Made by a program: the position numbers and the translations under genes. From assembly GCA_013203245.1 (NCBI GenBank), contig JABMOR010000084.1, forward strand, positions 1 through 32,155: 32,155 nt of DNA, given 5' to 3'. This document shows positions 8,305-16,758 of the stretch, in pieces; the stretch's first letter is position 1; every line of letters starts with the position of its first letter. This DNA is from Candidatus Nitrosopumilus sp. Lineage in GTDB: Archaea > Thermoproteota > Nitrososphaeria > Nitrososphaerales > Nitrosopumilaceae. The notes under the pieces were generated by a model. That model saw only the letters and a list, made by a program, of their open reading frames with translations, was not told where the DNA came from and did no database searches.

Positions 8305-11300
8305 ATGATCTTGAAACCAAATTATGCTCAAGCAACTGCAATTGAGCATACTGGTTCACCGTTACTGGTCACAGCAGGCCCTGGAAGTGGCAAAACGCGT
8401 GTAATTACTGAAAGAATAAAGTTTCTTCTCAAAACGGGCCTGAAACCATCTGAAATCCTTTGTCTTACATTCTCAGAAAAAGCAGCAAATGACCTGCAAA
8501 CTAGACTAGAAGAAGATGAGGCAATCAAAGAAAAAATTGACATTTCTGAGATGACCATCAGTACATACCATTCATTTTGTAGAAATTTACTAAAAGACAA
8601 TACTCTATCTACAGGTCTTGGCATGAAAGGCGGAATTCTTGATCGTCCGTTATTCCTAGTATGGGGTGTGCAAAATATTGATAAATTTGGGTTTGATGAT
8701 CATATAGAAATCGGAAACAATGCTGCAGATTTAATTGAAAAAATGATTGATGGAATTAGTGTGTTTAATGATGAGCTAATTCCTCCAGAAGAACTAGAAA
8801 AATATGTACAAGGGAAACTAAAGAATCCTGAAACTATGAAAGATGTTGAAGAAGTAGAATACATGCATCTGCTAGATAATTTGGTAAAAATCTACAAGGC
8901 TTACATTGATTTCAAAAAAGAAAAAGACATTATGGATTTTGATGATTTAATTGTACATGCAAACAAGTTACTTGAAAATAAAGAAAAGCCTCATGCACTA
9001 AAAGCTGCTCAAGAAAAATACAAGCATATATTGATTGATGAATTTCAAGATAACAATTATGCACAATTCTCAGTAGTAAAAAACTTGGCAAACAATGGCA
9101 ATGTTACTGCAGTAGGTGATGCTGATCAAAACATCTATCGATTCCAAGGTGCATATACTCAGATATTTGATGATTTCAAGAAATCATTTCCAGATTATAC
9201 TGAAGTGCAATTAACAGAGAACTGGAGAAACCCTCAAAAAGTAATCAATTTGTCAAACCAACTATTACAACAAGACCAATTCAGAGAACAAAAAACAATC
9301 ATACCTACAAAAGATGATGATCAAAAAGTAAATGTTGTGGAATGCTCATCAGAATTTGCACAGGCAGAATTTATTAAAAATAAAATTAGTGAGTTGAAAA
9401 AAGAAAATTCTGATTACAAATTTAGTGATTTTGCTATTTTATCTAGAAAGCAAAAGGACGGCCTAAACGTTGCACAAATTTTAGCATCAGAAGGAATGCC
9501 TGTAAAATATGTCGGAAAATCAGAAATTAGTAATTCTCCCAATGCCAAATTATTATTTTCATATCTTCGAATTATTGCAAATCCTATGAAATCCATGACT
9601 AGTATTATGCGAATTTTACAAGAATTTGGCATATCTGAGCAAAACATCTCAAAAATTAATCATGAAGCAACGATTAGGGCTAGAACTCAAACTGATGGAG
9701 ATTATGCATTTGACGTGCTATCTGATCTTAAACTGGATGGTCTGACTCAAAAGACGGAACTTCAAGAAATCAGTTCTCTGATTAACGAGTTTATTGGTAT
9801 CGCAAAGAACCAAAAACCATCCCAAACAATCTATCAAATTATCAGAAATAAAACAGACATTTATCAGAAAATTGCAAATGATGATTCAATTCAAAATTTC
9901 ATAGAACGTTCAATACTAAATGATATTCTAAACAGTGCATATGACTATGAAAAGATAAACCATGGTGCAGAAATCAAAGACTTTTTAGAATTTGCAGATG
10001 AACTGGACAAATTTGATATTGAAACTAAACGAGACACTGCAGAATCAAATTCAATTCAAGTATCCACAATTCACAAAAGCAAGGGATTGGAGTTTAAGAC
10101 AGTATTCATTATCGATGTTGCAACATTTAAAATTCCCTTACGATACACTGAAAAACCATTCTACGTTCCACAGGAATTATCCAAAGGCGTAATGCCGGTA
10201 TCTAACCCAAAGGAAGAATTTCTAAGAGAGGAAAGAAGAATACTGTACGTTGGAATGACTAGAACGATTGATAATTTATACATCATGTATCCTACCCAGT
10301 ATGAAAACAGAATAAAGGCAAACAAACCCTCAAAGTTTTTGCAACCATTGAAACCTGAAACCAACGATAACGTAGATTTTATAAAATATGATTCAAACTC
10401 CAGTTCAAATATTTCTACAACATTTGATGCAGTAGAAATTATTAAAAATGAACAACTAAACAATGTGATAAAGTATTTGCACAGTGGACAGTATTCTGGC
10501 GCTATACAGAAAATTTTGGATTTGGGACAGATTGAATTTTTCCAAAAAAATAATACTACAAAGGGGTTTTCTCCGGAGAAATTACTGGAACAAGCCCCAA
10601 GTGATGATATGGAATTAAAATTACTTGGAACAAAGCCTGAGGCATTGGGATTTCAAAAAAAGAACTTGTCATTTTCTAAATTTGATACCTATGAAAAATG
10701 CCCAAAACAATTCTGGTATCAACACGTACTAAACGCATTACCGGAAAACCAGGAAACATCTGCATTGTACAAAGGAAGTACTTTTCACAGCATTGTAGAG
10801 GATTCTGGAAAGAGGCAAAAAGAGGGTGTAATTGATGATGCTAAAGTACTGCTTGATGAGTTAGAAGCCTTGTGGGATCCTAATCAATACCTCACAACTC
10901 CAGTTCAAAAAGAGCATCAGGATAGACAATCCCTCGAACCTGCTTTACAGTCATACCAAAAGTGGTCCAGTTCAAATCCAAACAAGATAGTGGCATTGGA
11001 ATTGCCATTTACAGTCCATATTGGGGGATTTCAGGTAAACGGGGTCATTGACAGAGTGGAGGAGACGCCCCAAGGGGAATATGTGGTAATAGACTACAAA
11101 ACAGGAGGTAAAAACAAGAAAGTTGATGCTACAAACAGTGTTCAACTAAATCTGTACAGTTTGGCACTAAAAGAGAATCACGAGTTTGGCAAGTATCCTG
11201 TTTCTGCAATATTTTTCTATGTTGAAAAGCCTGAAGGTGAGCAACTATTCGAGTATAAAGTTGACGGGGAGAAAGTAAATGAAATAAAAACCATTTTGGA

Positions 11301-11403
11301 AGGTTATGTCAAATCAATTAAAGATAAGGCGTTCAAAGCAACACCTGAAATGTTTACTTGCAAATGGTGTCAGTATTCAGATATTTGTAATGATGCAATA
11401 TGA
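8305..11403 (+). CDS. UvrD/Rep-family superfamily 1 helicase fused to a RecB/Cas4-type Fe-S nuclease domain
   Basis: Walker A AGPGSGKT, DEFQDNN, GDADQNIYRFQGA, STIHKSKGLEF, VGMTR; C-terminal FSKFDTYEKCPKQFWY, GVIDRVE...VVIDYKTG, CKWCQYSDIC. Confidence 0.9.
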   Translation: MILKPNYAQATAIEHTGSPLLVTAGPGSGKTRVITERIKFLLKTGLKPSEILCLTFSEKAANDLQTRLEEDEAIKEKIDISEMTISTYHSFCRNLLKDNTLSTGLGMKGGILDRPLFLVWGVQNIDKFGFDDHIEIGNNAADLIEKMIDGISVFNDELIPPEELEKYVQGKLKNPETMKDVEEVEYMHLLDNLVKIYKAYIDFKKEKDIMDFDDLIVHANKLLENKEKPHALKAAQEKYKHILIDEFQDNNYAQFSVVKNLANNGNVTAVGDADQNIYRFQGAYTQIFDDFKKSFPDYTEVQLTENWRNPQKVINLSNQLLQQDQFREQKTIIPTKDDDQKVNVVECSSEFAQAEFIKNKISELKKENSDYKFSDFAILSRKQKDGLNVAQILASEGMPVKYVGKSEISNSPNAKLLFSYLRIIANPMKSMTSIMRILQEFGISEQNISKINHEATIRARTQTDGDYAFDVLSDLKLDGLTQKTELQEISSLINEFIGIAKNQKPSQTIYQIIRNKTDIYQKIANDDSIQNFIERSILNDILNSAYDYEKINHGAEIKDFLEFADELDKFDIETKRDTAESNSIQVSTIHKSKGLEFKTVFIIDVATFKIPLRYTEKPFYVPQELSKGVMPVSNPKEEFLREERRILYVGMTRTIDNLYIMYPTQYENRIKANKPSKFLQPLKPETNDNVDFIKYDSNSSSNISTTFDAVEIIKNEQLNNVIKYLHSGQYSGAIQKILDLGQIEFFQKNNTTKGFSPEKLLEQAPSDDMELKLLGTKPEALGFQKKNLSFSKFDTYEKCPKQFWYQHVLNALPENQETSALYKGSTFHSIVEDSGKRQKEGVIDDAKVLLDELEALWDPNQYLTTPVQKEHQDRQSLEPALQSYQKWSSSNPNKIVALELPFTVHIGGFQVNGVIDRVEETPQGEYVVIDYKTGGKNKKVDATNSVQLNLYSLALKENHEFGKYPVSAIFFYVEKPEGEQLFEYKVDGEKVNEIKTILEGYVKSIKDKAFKATPEMFTCKWCQYSDICNDAI

Positions 11404-11413
11404 TTTAAAATTA

Positions 11414-12181
11414 TTAAATTAAAAATTCCGCAGCGTTTTTACCTTCCTGAGTAATTTTTATCCAACGATTCCTACCAATCTTTTCAATCTCTACAAAATT
11501 CCATTCATCAACTAGTGGTTGTATGATATTTTTATCAAGACTTGCAAATCTTGCCTGTGAATGATTTTTTTCCTCTGAATTTACTGTGATAATTTCTTGT
11601 TTTTCAGCAAGTTCTGCCATTTCTTTTTTTGTAATCTTTTGATTCTTTGCCTGTTGAACTATTTTTAATGCCTGTAATAATTTTGGTTTTGGTATTTGGA
11701 TTTCATATGTTGGCAAGGGTATGGTGTCTTTGATTCCAAATGACTGCTGTTTTCCTTCAAAGGCTGCATACTTTTCTGGTTCTGCGTAAAATGGTTGAAG
11801 ATTTTTACATTCTTTTAAAACCATGCATGCCATCATGCATGCAATTGCTTGAATCTTTGATCCTGATGCGACATTGACATAGATGTAGTTATTTTTTTCT
11901 TGATTAATTACATCTTTAATTGACTTTATTGTTTGAAACAAATTCAGTCTATTACTGTAAGCAACCTTTACTTCAACTCCCAGTTTTTTACATTCTTTTT
12001 TTATTTTCTCAAGATATGGCCCTGACAAATCCGATGAACGATTATCATGGGCCAATAACCATAGTTTGTCGGCTTTTGTCTGTTTGAGTGGAATGGTAAT
12101 CCTGTCAATTTCAAAGCCTAAAGGGGCAATATGCACTCTAAACGTGGCTAGATTTGTCATAATAGTATCTACAGTATGCAT
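11414..12181 (-). CDS. CARF-like domain plus winged-HTH transcriptional regulator (HFX_2341/DUF6293-like)
   Basis: TNLATFRVHIAPLGFEIDRITIPL..., Rossmann-like YIYVNVASGSKIQAIACMMA, C-terminal wHTH with WIKITQEGKNAAEFL; likely start at internal Met (12160). Confidence 0.65.
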   Translation of the reverse strand: MHTVDTIMTNLATFRVHIAPLGFEIDRITIPLKQTKADKLWLLAHDNRSSDLSGPYLEKIKKECKKLGVEVKVAYSNRLNLFQTIKSIKDVINQEKNNYIYVNVASGSKIQAIACMMACMVLKECKNLQPFYAEPEKYAAFEGKQQSFGIKDTIPLPTYEIQIPKPKLLQALKIVQQAKNQKITKKEMAELAEKQEIITVNSEEKNHSQARFASLDKNIIQPLVDEWNFVEIEKIGRNRWIKITQEGKNAAEFLI

Positions 12182-12184
12182 ACT
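12173..12184. promoter_or_regulatory. Perfect 12-bp palindrome AGTATGCATACT in the divergent promoter between the CARF regulator and the small-ORF operon; TATA-like TTATATAATA follows
   Basis: Read directly; adjacent TATATAA at about 12195-12201. Confidence 0.6.
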
Positions 12185-12225
12185 ATGTTGATGTTATATA
12201 ATAATTCCTATTGGATATCTAAAAC

Positions 12226-12351
12226 ATGAAAGAACAAAACAAAATTCAAAATAACGAATTTAATTCCAAGGTCTCTTTTTATCCTAGAATTATTCGAGAG
12301 TTCGAAGACGAACGAGACGAACAGCCAATGATCTATGGGGGTAATTATTAG
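12226..12351 (+). CDS. Small hypothetical protein (41 aa), first of overlapping ORF chain
   Basis: MKEQNKIQNNEFNSKVSFYPRIIREFEDERDEQPMIYGGNY; stop abuts the next ATG (TAGATG). Confidence 0.5.
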   Translation: MKEQNKIQNNEFNSKVSFYPRIIREFEDERDEQPMIYGGNY

Positions 12352-12570
12352 ATGATTTACTCCCAAAGAGAATCAGTTATCAAAAGAGCATCTGAGAAAA
12401 TGTTTCTTAAATTTGAACAAAGAGAAATTGATTTTTTATCGATTTTAGAATGGGATGATTTGATGAATCATCTTGAAATTAGATATGGACAATCATTTCA
12501 AGATATTTTTGCAGAAATCTTAGTTGGTGTCTTGAAAGATAGAAAAGAAAACGAGGAGTTAGAACAATGA
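12352..12570 (+). CDS. Hypothetical protein (72 aa)
   Basis: ORF immediately following 12351; ATGA overlap with next. Confidence 0.6.
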   Translation: MIYSQRESVIKRASEKMFLKFEQREIDFLSILEWDDLMNHLEIRYGQSFQDIFAEILVGVLKDRKENEELEQ

Positions 12571-12968
12571 CAAAATTCCTATTCGAACCATTTGAAAAAA
12601 TAATTGTCAAGAATTTAGTTCATGAAGATCTTGACAATCTGATTCACCAAGTTGTAACCAATCGTGCCCGCTTTGTATACTGGGTTAATGGAATGATAAT
12701 TCACATTCCAACACTGATTCACGGTGCTGGTAAACCCGAATACCAAAACATGGAAAAAGGAATTCAATATTTACAAAAAGTTGTTTTTGCAAAATTTCCA
12801 AAATATGTTCCAAGTATTACCCAGAAAAACTGTGTAAACTACATAGCATTGCTGAATTACAGCAACAACGACAAAATCAAAGAACTCTCAAATTGGATAG
12901 AATCACATCCCATTTGGAAAACAATTCCTGAACCAACACGAATAGGAGGAATAAACATTGATGAGTGA
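12567..12968 (+). CDS. Hypothetical protein (133 aa)
   Basis: ORF with overlapping start/stop codons. Confidence 0.65.
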   Translation: MTKFLFEPFEKIIVKNLVHEDLDNLIHQVVTNRARFVYWVNGMIIHIPTLIHGAGKPEYQNMEKGIQYLQKVVFAKFPKYVPSITQKNCVNYIALLNYSNNDKIKELSNWIESHPIWKTIPEPTRIGGINIDE

Positions 12969-13113
12969 ACATCTTATCAAAACCCTCCTTGAAGATATAA
13001 AATCAGTATACATGGTAGGTTATTTCAAAGATGATTTGACTACAGAGGCTGAAAAATGGGGACAAATTGAGATTCTAGAGCAAATTCTAGCCTCAAAGGG
13101 GGATATGACATGA
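12961..13113 (+). CDS. Small hypothetical protein (50 aa)
   Basis: MSEHLIKTLLEDIKSVYMVGYFKDDLTTEAEKWGQIEILEQILASKGDMT; overlaps neighbours. Confidence 0.5.
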   Translation: MSEHLIKTLLEDIKSVYMVGYFKDDLTTEAEKWGQIEILEQILASKGDMT

Positions 13114-13223
13114 CTGTCTTGTTTGGTTTGAAAAACAAATCATATGAAGATAGTATTGCATCATCCTTTGCAAATCTCAAAGAAAAGTTAGACGAACAAA
13201 AGGAGGACGAAAATGAGGTGTAA
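13110..13223 (+). CDS. Small hypothetical protein (37 aa)
   Basis: MTVLFGLKNKSYEDSIASSFANLKEKLDEQKEDENEV; ATGA overlap upstream, GGAGG shortly before the next gene. Confidence 0.45.
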   Translation: MTVLFGLKNKSYEDSIASSFANLKEKLDEQKEDENEV

Positions 13224-13653
13224 AATACTTCAAAATCAAATTCAAGATACTACCATCGATGAATTATCAAAACAGAAAACAATCTCTGATGTAACCTATC
13301 AAAACATCACATACTATATGCATGATAGAAACAGGACTGTAACTGGGAAATCTATTGACTTTCTAAGTGCAACTAGTGAAATACTGCTCTTGGATTGGGA
13401 TTATTCTCCAAACTATATTGGATTTACCAATAACAAGACAAAAGAAAATATCCAATTTTCCTGTGTTGGACCAGATGAATGGTATGTGGAGATACTAATC
13501 AAAAATAATGGGAACTGGGAAGGTTATGTTTGGTGTTGCTATTCAGAATTCCAAGCGATAGAATACACGTTGAAGTTATTCTTTGAGGAAGTACCATGGA
13601 CTGAAACATTGCCTTGGAAATTAAAGCGAATTGGGAAGTATGCCAATGACTGA
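13213..13653 (+). CDS. Hypothetical protein (146 aa)
   Basis: ORF in the overlapping chain. Confidence 0.65.
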   Translation: MRCKILQNQIQDTTIDELSKQKTISDVTYQNITYYMHDRNRTVTGKSIDFLSATSEILLLDWDYSPNYIGFTNNKTKENIQFSCVGPDEWYVEILIKNNGNWEGYVWCCYSEFQAIEYTLKLFFEEVPWTETLPWKLKRIGKYAND

Positions 13654-13852
13654 ACAAAATCCTATCTGTCCTGAATGTAAAGGTAACAATGTGGCCCTAA
13701 TTTTTTGGGGATATCCTGGGGATATGGATTGGTATCTTCAAGCAATCAAGGACAAAGAAATTGTTGGTGGAGGATGTTGTATTGGTAACAATGACCCAAA
13801 ATGGGAATGTACTGATTGTTATCATAAGTGGGGGGAACGAGATGACGATTAA
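13646..13852 (+). CDS. Small zinc-ribbon protein
   Basis: MTEQNPICPECKGNN...GGGCCIGNNDPKWECTDCYHKWG; start at 13646 overlaps previous stop. Confidence 0.65.
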   Translation: MTEQNPICPECKGNNVALIFWGYPGDMDWYLQAIKDKEIVGGGCCIGNNDPKWECTDCYHKWGERDDD

Positions 13853-14033
13853 GAAAATTCTCTTCTGGACATTTACTATTGGAGTAGGATTTGTGAATCC
13901 TTTGTTTAGTGTGGGGTTGGTGGTTTTGTATTATTTGCCAAAAATCATTCAAGATATCTGTCAACCATGTAATGAAGAACAAATATCTGAAATGAATTCC
14001 TATTCAGAAGATATTTTGGAGGATATGAAATAA
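13842..14033 (+). CDS. Small membrane protein
   Basis: MTIKKILFWTFTIGVGFVNPLFSVGLVVLYYLPKIIQDICQPC...; hydrophobic N-terminal half, overlaps previous ORF. Confidence 0.55.
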   Translation: MTIKKILFWTFTIGVGFVNPLFSVGLVVLYYLPKIIQDICQPCNEEQISEMNSYSEDILEDMK

Positions 14034-14338
14034 TGCCTGATCAAAAAGCAGATTCAAAAAAGAAAAGTGCATCTGAGGCATTTGTCAATTCCTTTGGAGG
14101 ATATCCTATAGGATATGGTGTAGGAATTCTAATTTTACCCCTCTCTATGGGTTGGATTCAAGAAGATCCACTAACTGCAAACTTGGCAATTACTTTTGTT
14201 TATGCCTCAGTTTCTTTTGTCAGAAGTTATTTTTTGAGAAGAACATTTGAAAAATACGGAATAGAGGATAATTTCCTGAGATTGGGTTTGAAATTGATTA
14301 AAAAAATCAAAAGAAATAATGAATTTCAAAACAATTGA
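14033..14338 (+). CDS. Small membrane protein resembling phage DUF7220-type proteins
   Basis: SFGGYPIGYGVGILILPLSMGW...NLAITFVYASVSFVRSYFLRRTFEKYGI; family resemblance is from memory. Confidence 0.55.
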   Translation: MPDQKADSKKKSASEAFVNSFGGYPIGYGVGILILPLSMGWIQEDPLTANLAITFVYASVSFVRSYFLRRTFEKYGIEDNFLRLGLKLIKKIKRNNEFQNN

Positions 14339-14396
14339 CATTACTTACATCAATTTAATCGGCAACCTCTAATAATGTCCATATGATATTCATAAT

Positions 14397-14606
14397 ATGT
14401 TAGATGGAATAAAAATACCTGAAAGTAAAATGCTAGGTTTTGCATTTTTCGGTGTTGTCCTTTATCTTGGTTCTACTTATTTGAATATTCAACAACATGA
14501 ATCTGCGAATTTAGGAGTGGGTCTCGGAATATTTCTGATTACAATTTCTATTGATTTCCAGATTATTAGTTGGAAAATCAAGTATATTTCAAAACCTAAA
14601 CCTTAG
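14397..14606 (+). CDS. Small membrane protein
   Basis: Two hydrophobic stretches in a 69 aa ORF. Confidence 0.5.
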   Translation: MLDGIKIPESKMLGFAFFGVVLYLGSTYLNIQQHESANLGVGLGIFLITISIDFQIISWKIKYISKPKP

Positions 14607-14667
14607 ATTCTAAACTCTTTTGAGCATAGACCATATGCTTAAGTTCAAAATATGATTTTTAATATTA

Positions 14668-15573
14668 TTGGTTCAAACTAAAGAAAAACGTAAGGCAAAG
14701 AAAAAACCATCAACTCCAATTGGAAGTTCATCAAGACCTTCTCAAAGCGGATATGATGCTGAAATCATTGCTCTAGATATTCTAAAAAAAGAGGGTTTTG
14801 AGATTAGTTATTCGCCAGTAACAGTGGATAGAGATAGGAAGAAACGCGTAACCGTAGATCTTAAGACTTTGATAAGTCAACAACACAGATTAGAAAGAAT
14901 GGGTTGGTCGCAGTATATTCTAAATCCAATAGTTGAATCAGGCAAGAAGAAAATTTATGGCCCTCGCAGTTATCATGAAATTAAATATAATCCGAGACCA
15001 ATTGCAGACTGGCTTAAACAAATCCCCGTATCAACGCCTAAAGAAGTTGAATTGTTAAAGAAACAATTTTGGGACAGAGAATACAAACACCGTGAATTAT
15101 GTGAAATTGAAAAATATCAAGAGGAATTAATGTTGGAAGTAATTGGAAAATCAATTATTCCTAAAAGTAAAACAAAATCGATTAAAGAGAGAATAGATCG
15201 TGAACAGGATCCTGCTTGGAAATTATTTTGGAAATCCACTCTTGTGTTTAATAACACCTTTGTAGATATTTTTTGCAAAAAAAATGGCAGGTATTATGTT
15301 GTTGATGTGAAATTTAAAAATAATCAAACTATTTATGAGAAAAATTTCTTTGACATTACTAATTATGAGGTATTGAATTATCCTAAAATCTTAAAAGAAG
15401 AAAAAGTTGGATTATATATTCTTGTAATTGTTGCAGATGGAAAAAAATTTAGATACGCTCTAACTGAATGGTCTGATTTCATTATCGATCCTGAATATGA
15501 TCCACAAGAGAAAAGTAAAACTAAGGTAAAAATGAAAAATTTGATACCTTTTGAGAAACTATTAAACCTGTGA
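14668..15573 (+). CDS. Putative PD-(D/E)XK-fold nuclease
   Basis: SGYDAEIIALDILKKEGFEI, then NNTFVDIFCKKNGRYYVVDVKFKNNQ (D...DxK pattern); TTG start in track. Confidence 0.55.
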   Translation: MVQTKEKRKAKKKPSTPIGSSSRPSQSGYDAEIIALDILKKEGFEISYSPVTVDRDRKKRVTVDLKTLISQQHRLERMGWSQYILNPIVESGKKKIYGPRSYHEIKYNPRPIADWLKQIPVSTPKEVELLKKQFWDREYKHRELCEIEKYQEELMLEVIGKSIIPKSKTKSIKERIDREQDPAWKLFWKSTLVFNNTFVDIFCKKNGRYYVVDVKFKNNQTIYEKNFFDITNYEVLNYPKILKEEKVGLYILVIVADGKKFRYALTEWSDFIIDPEYDPQEKSKTKVKMKNLIPFEKLLNL

Positions 15574-15892
15574 AATTCTTTTTGTTAATTAAAATCCATC
15601 TATTTGATATACTAATTCCTGGACTTACAAAAAAACTCTTTTTTCAACCTTAATTTTTTTATTAAAATGTGTGAACTTAAGCGTATTGAATTGGATATCC
15701 ATAAAATTCATTTTCTTATGATTTGATCAAGACCTAAATACGCGATCAGTTGTAATTCTACTATGAACGCCATTAAAGGCGACATTATGGCATCTGGTAA
15801 AGTGTTACCTGAGGTTAATTTAAAAATAATTTTATTTTAGAATCGTCAAAAACACCGTCAGTTTATAATAATGCCCTATTTTGATACCTGTT

Positions 15893-16123
15893 ATGAGATA
15901 CATCGAACCTACTAGGGTCAAGGTTTTGATGATGATGTTTTTTGTTACTGGCATACTTGGTATTATTATTGGATTATCTCCAATTTCTCCACCTTCTATG
16001 ACTATGATGATCACTTTCATGGGTGTCATTAACATTGGATTGGGTGCATTTTTCACATTTCTCTATCTGACACAAATCAAAAGTGACCCTGATAAAAGAA
16101 AGAAGAAAAGAAAAACTGACTGA
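15893..16123 (+). CDS. Small two-TM membrane protein
   Basis: MRYIEPTRVKVLMMMFFVTGILGIIIGLSPISPPSMTMMITFMGVINIGLGAFFTFLYLTQI. Confidence 0.55.
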   Translation: MRYIEPTRVKVLMMMFFVTGILGIIIGLSPISPPSMTMMITFMGVINIGLGAFFTFLYLTQIKSDPDKRKKKRKTD

Positions 16124-16194
16124 GTATTATCTATAAATTTAATTTTTTTCCAAATTCTAACCCTCAATTAAGATATAAATAATAACTCTCTTTC

Positions 16195-16758
16195 ATGAAT
16201 GCAGAAATGCTAAACTTAGTTGCAAAGAATTTGTTTCTTACAAAAGGAAAGGGTGTTCACGAAGATAGGTTAACTAGTTTTGAATATGCTCTTAGGGATG
16301 CTGGTATTGCAGGAACCAACCTTGTTTTGATTTCAAGTATTTTTCCTCCTAAGGCAAAATTGATTTCTAGAAAAGAAGGTTTGAAGAAAATTTCACCTGG
16401 ACAAATTTTATTTACAATATATTCAAAAAACCAAACAAATGAGCCTCAGAGAGTTTGTGCTGCATCTGTTGGTCTTGCCCAACCAAAGGATAAATCCAGA
16501 TATGGATATCTCTCTGAATACGAATCTTATGGACAAAATGAAACTCAAGCCGGTGATTATGCTGAGGATATTGCAGCCCAAATGCTTGCATCTTCTTTAG
16601 GAATTACTTTTGATGCTGATAAAGCATGGAATGAAAAGAGACAACAATGGTCAATTTCTGGAGAAATTTACAAAACTCATAATATTACTCAAACTACTAA
16701 AGGTGATAAAGATGGAAAATGGACCACTGTTTTTGCTGCCGCAGTTCTTTTACTGTAA
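16195..16758 (+). CDS. pdaD: Pyruvoyl-dependent arginine decarboxylase
   Basis: TNLVLISSIFPPKAKLI Ser-Ser self-cleavage region and YGYLSEYESYGQNETQAGDYAEDIA. Confidence 0.85.
   Translation: MNAEMLNLVAKNLFLTKGKGVHEDRLTSFEYALRDAGIAGTNLVLISSIFPPKAKLISRKEGLKKISPGQILFTIYSKNQTNEPQRVCAASVGLAQPKDKSRYGYLSEYESYGQNETQAGDYAEDIAAQMLASSLGITFDADKAWNEKRQQWSISGEIYKTHNITQTTKGDKDGKWTTVFAAAVLLL

Noticed and set aside
11414-15573. CRISPR array expected near the CARF-type regulator
   Set aside because: No regularly spaced direct repeats found by eye in the flanking regions, and no Cas effector genes recognised.
1-15600. Complete integrated virus or conjugative plasmid
   Set aside because: No integrase, capsid, terminase, portal or att repeats recognised; only element-like gene content and packing.
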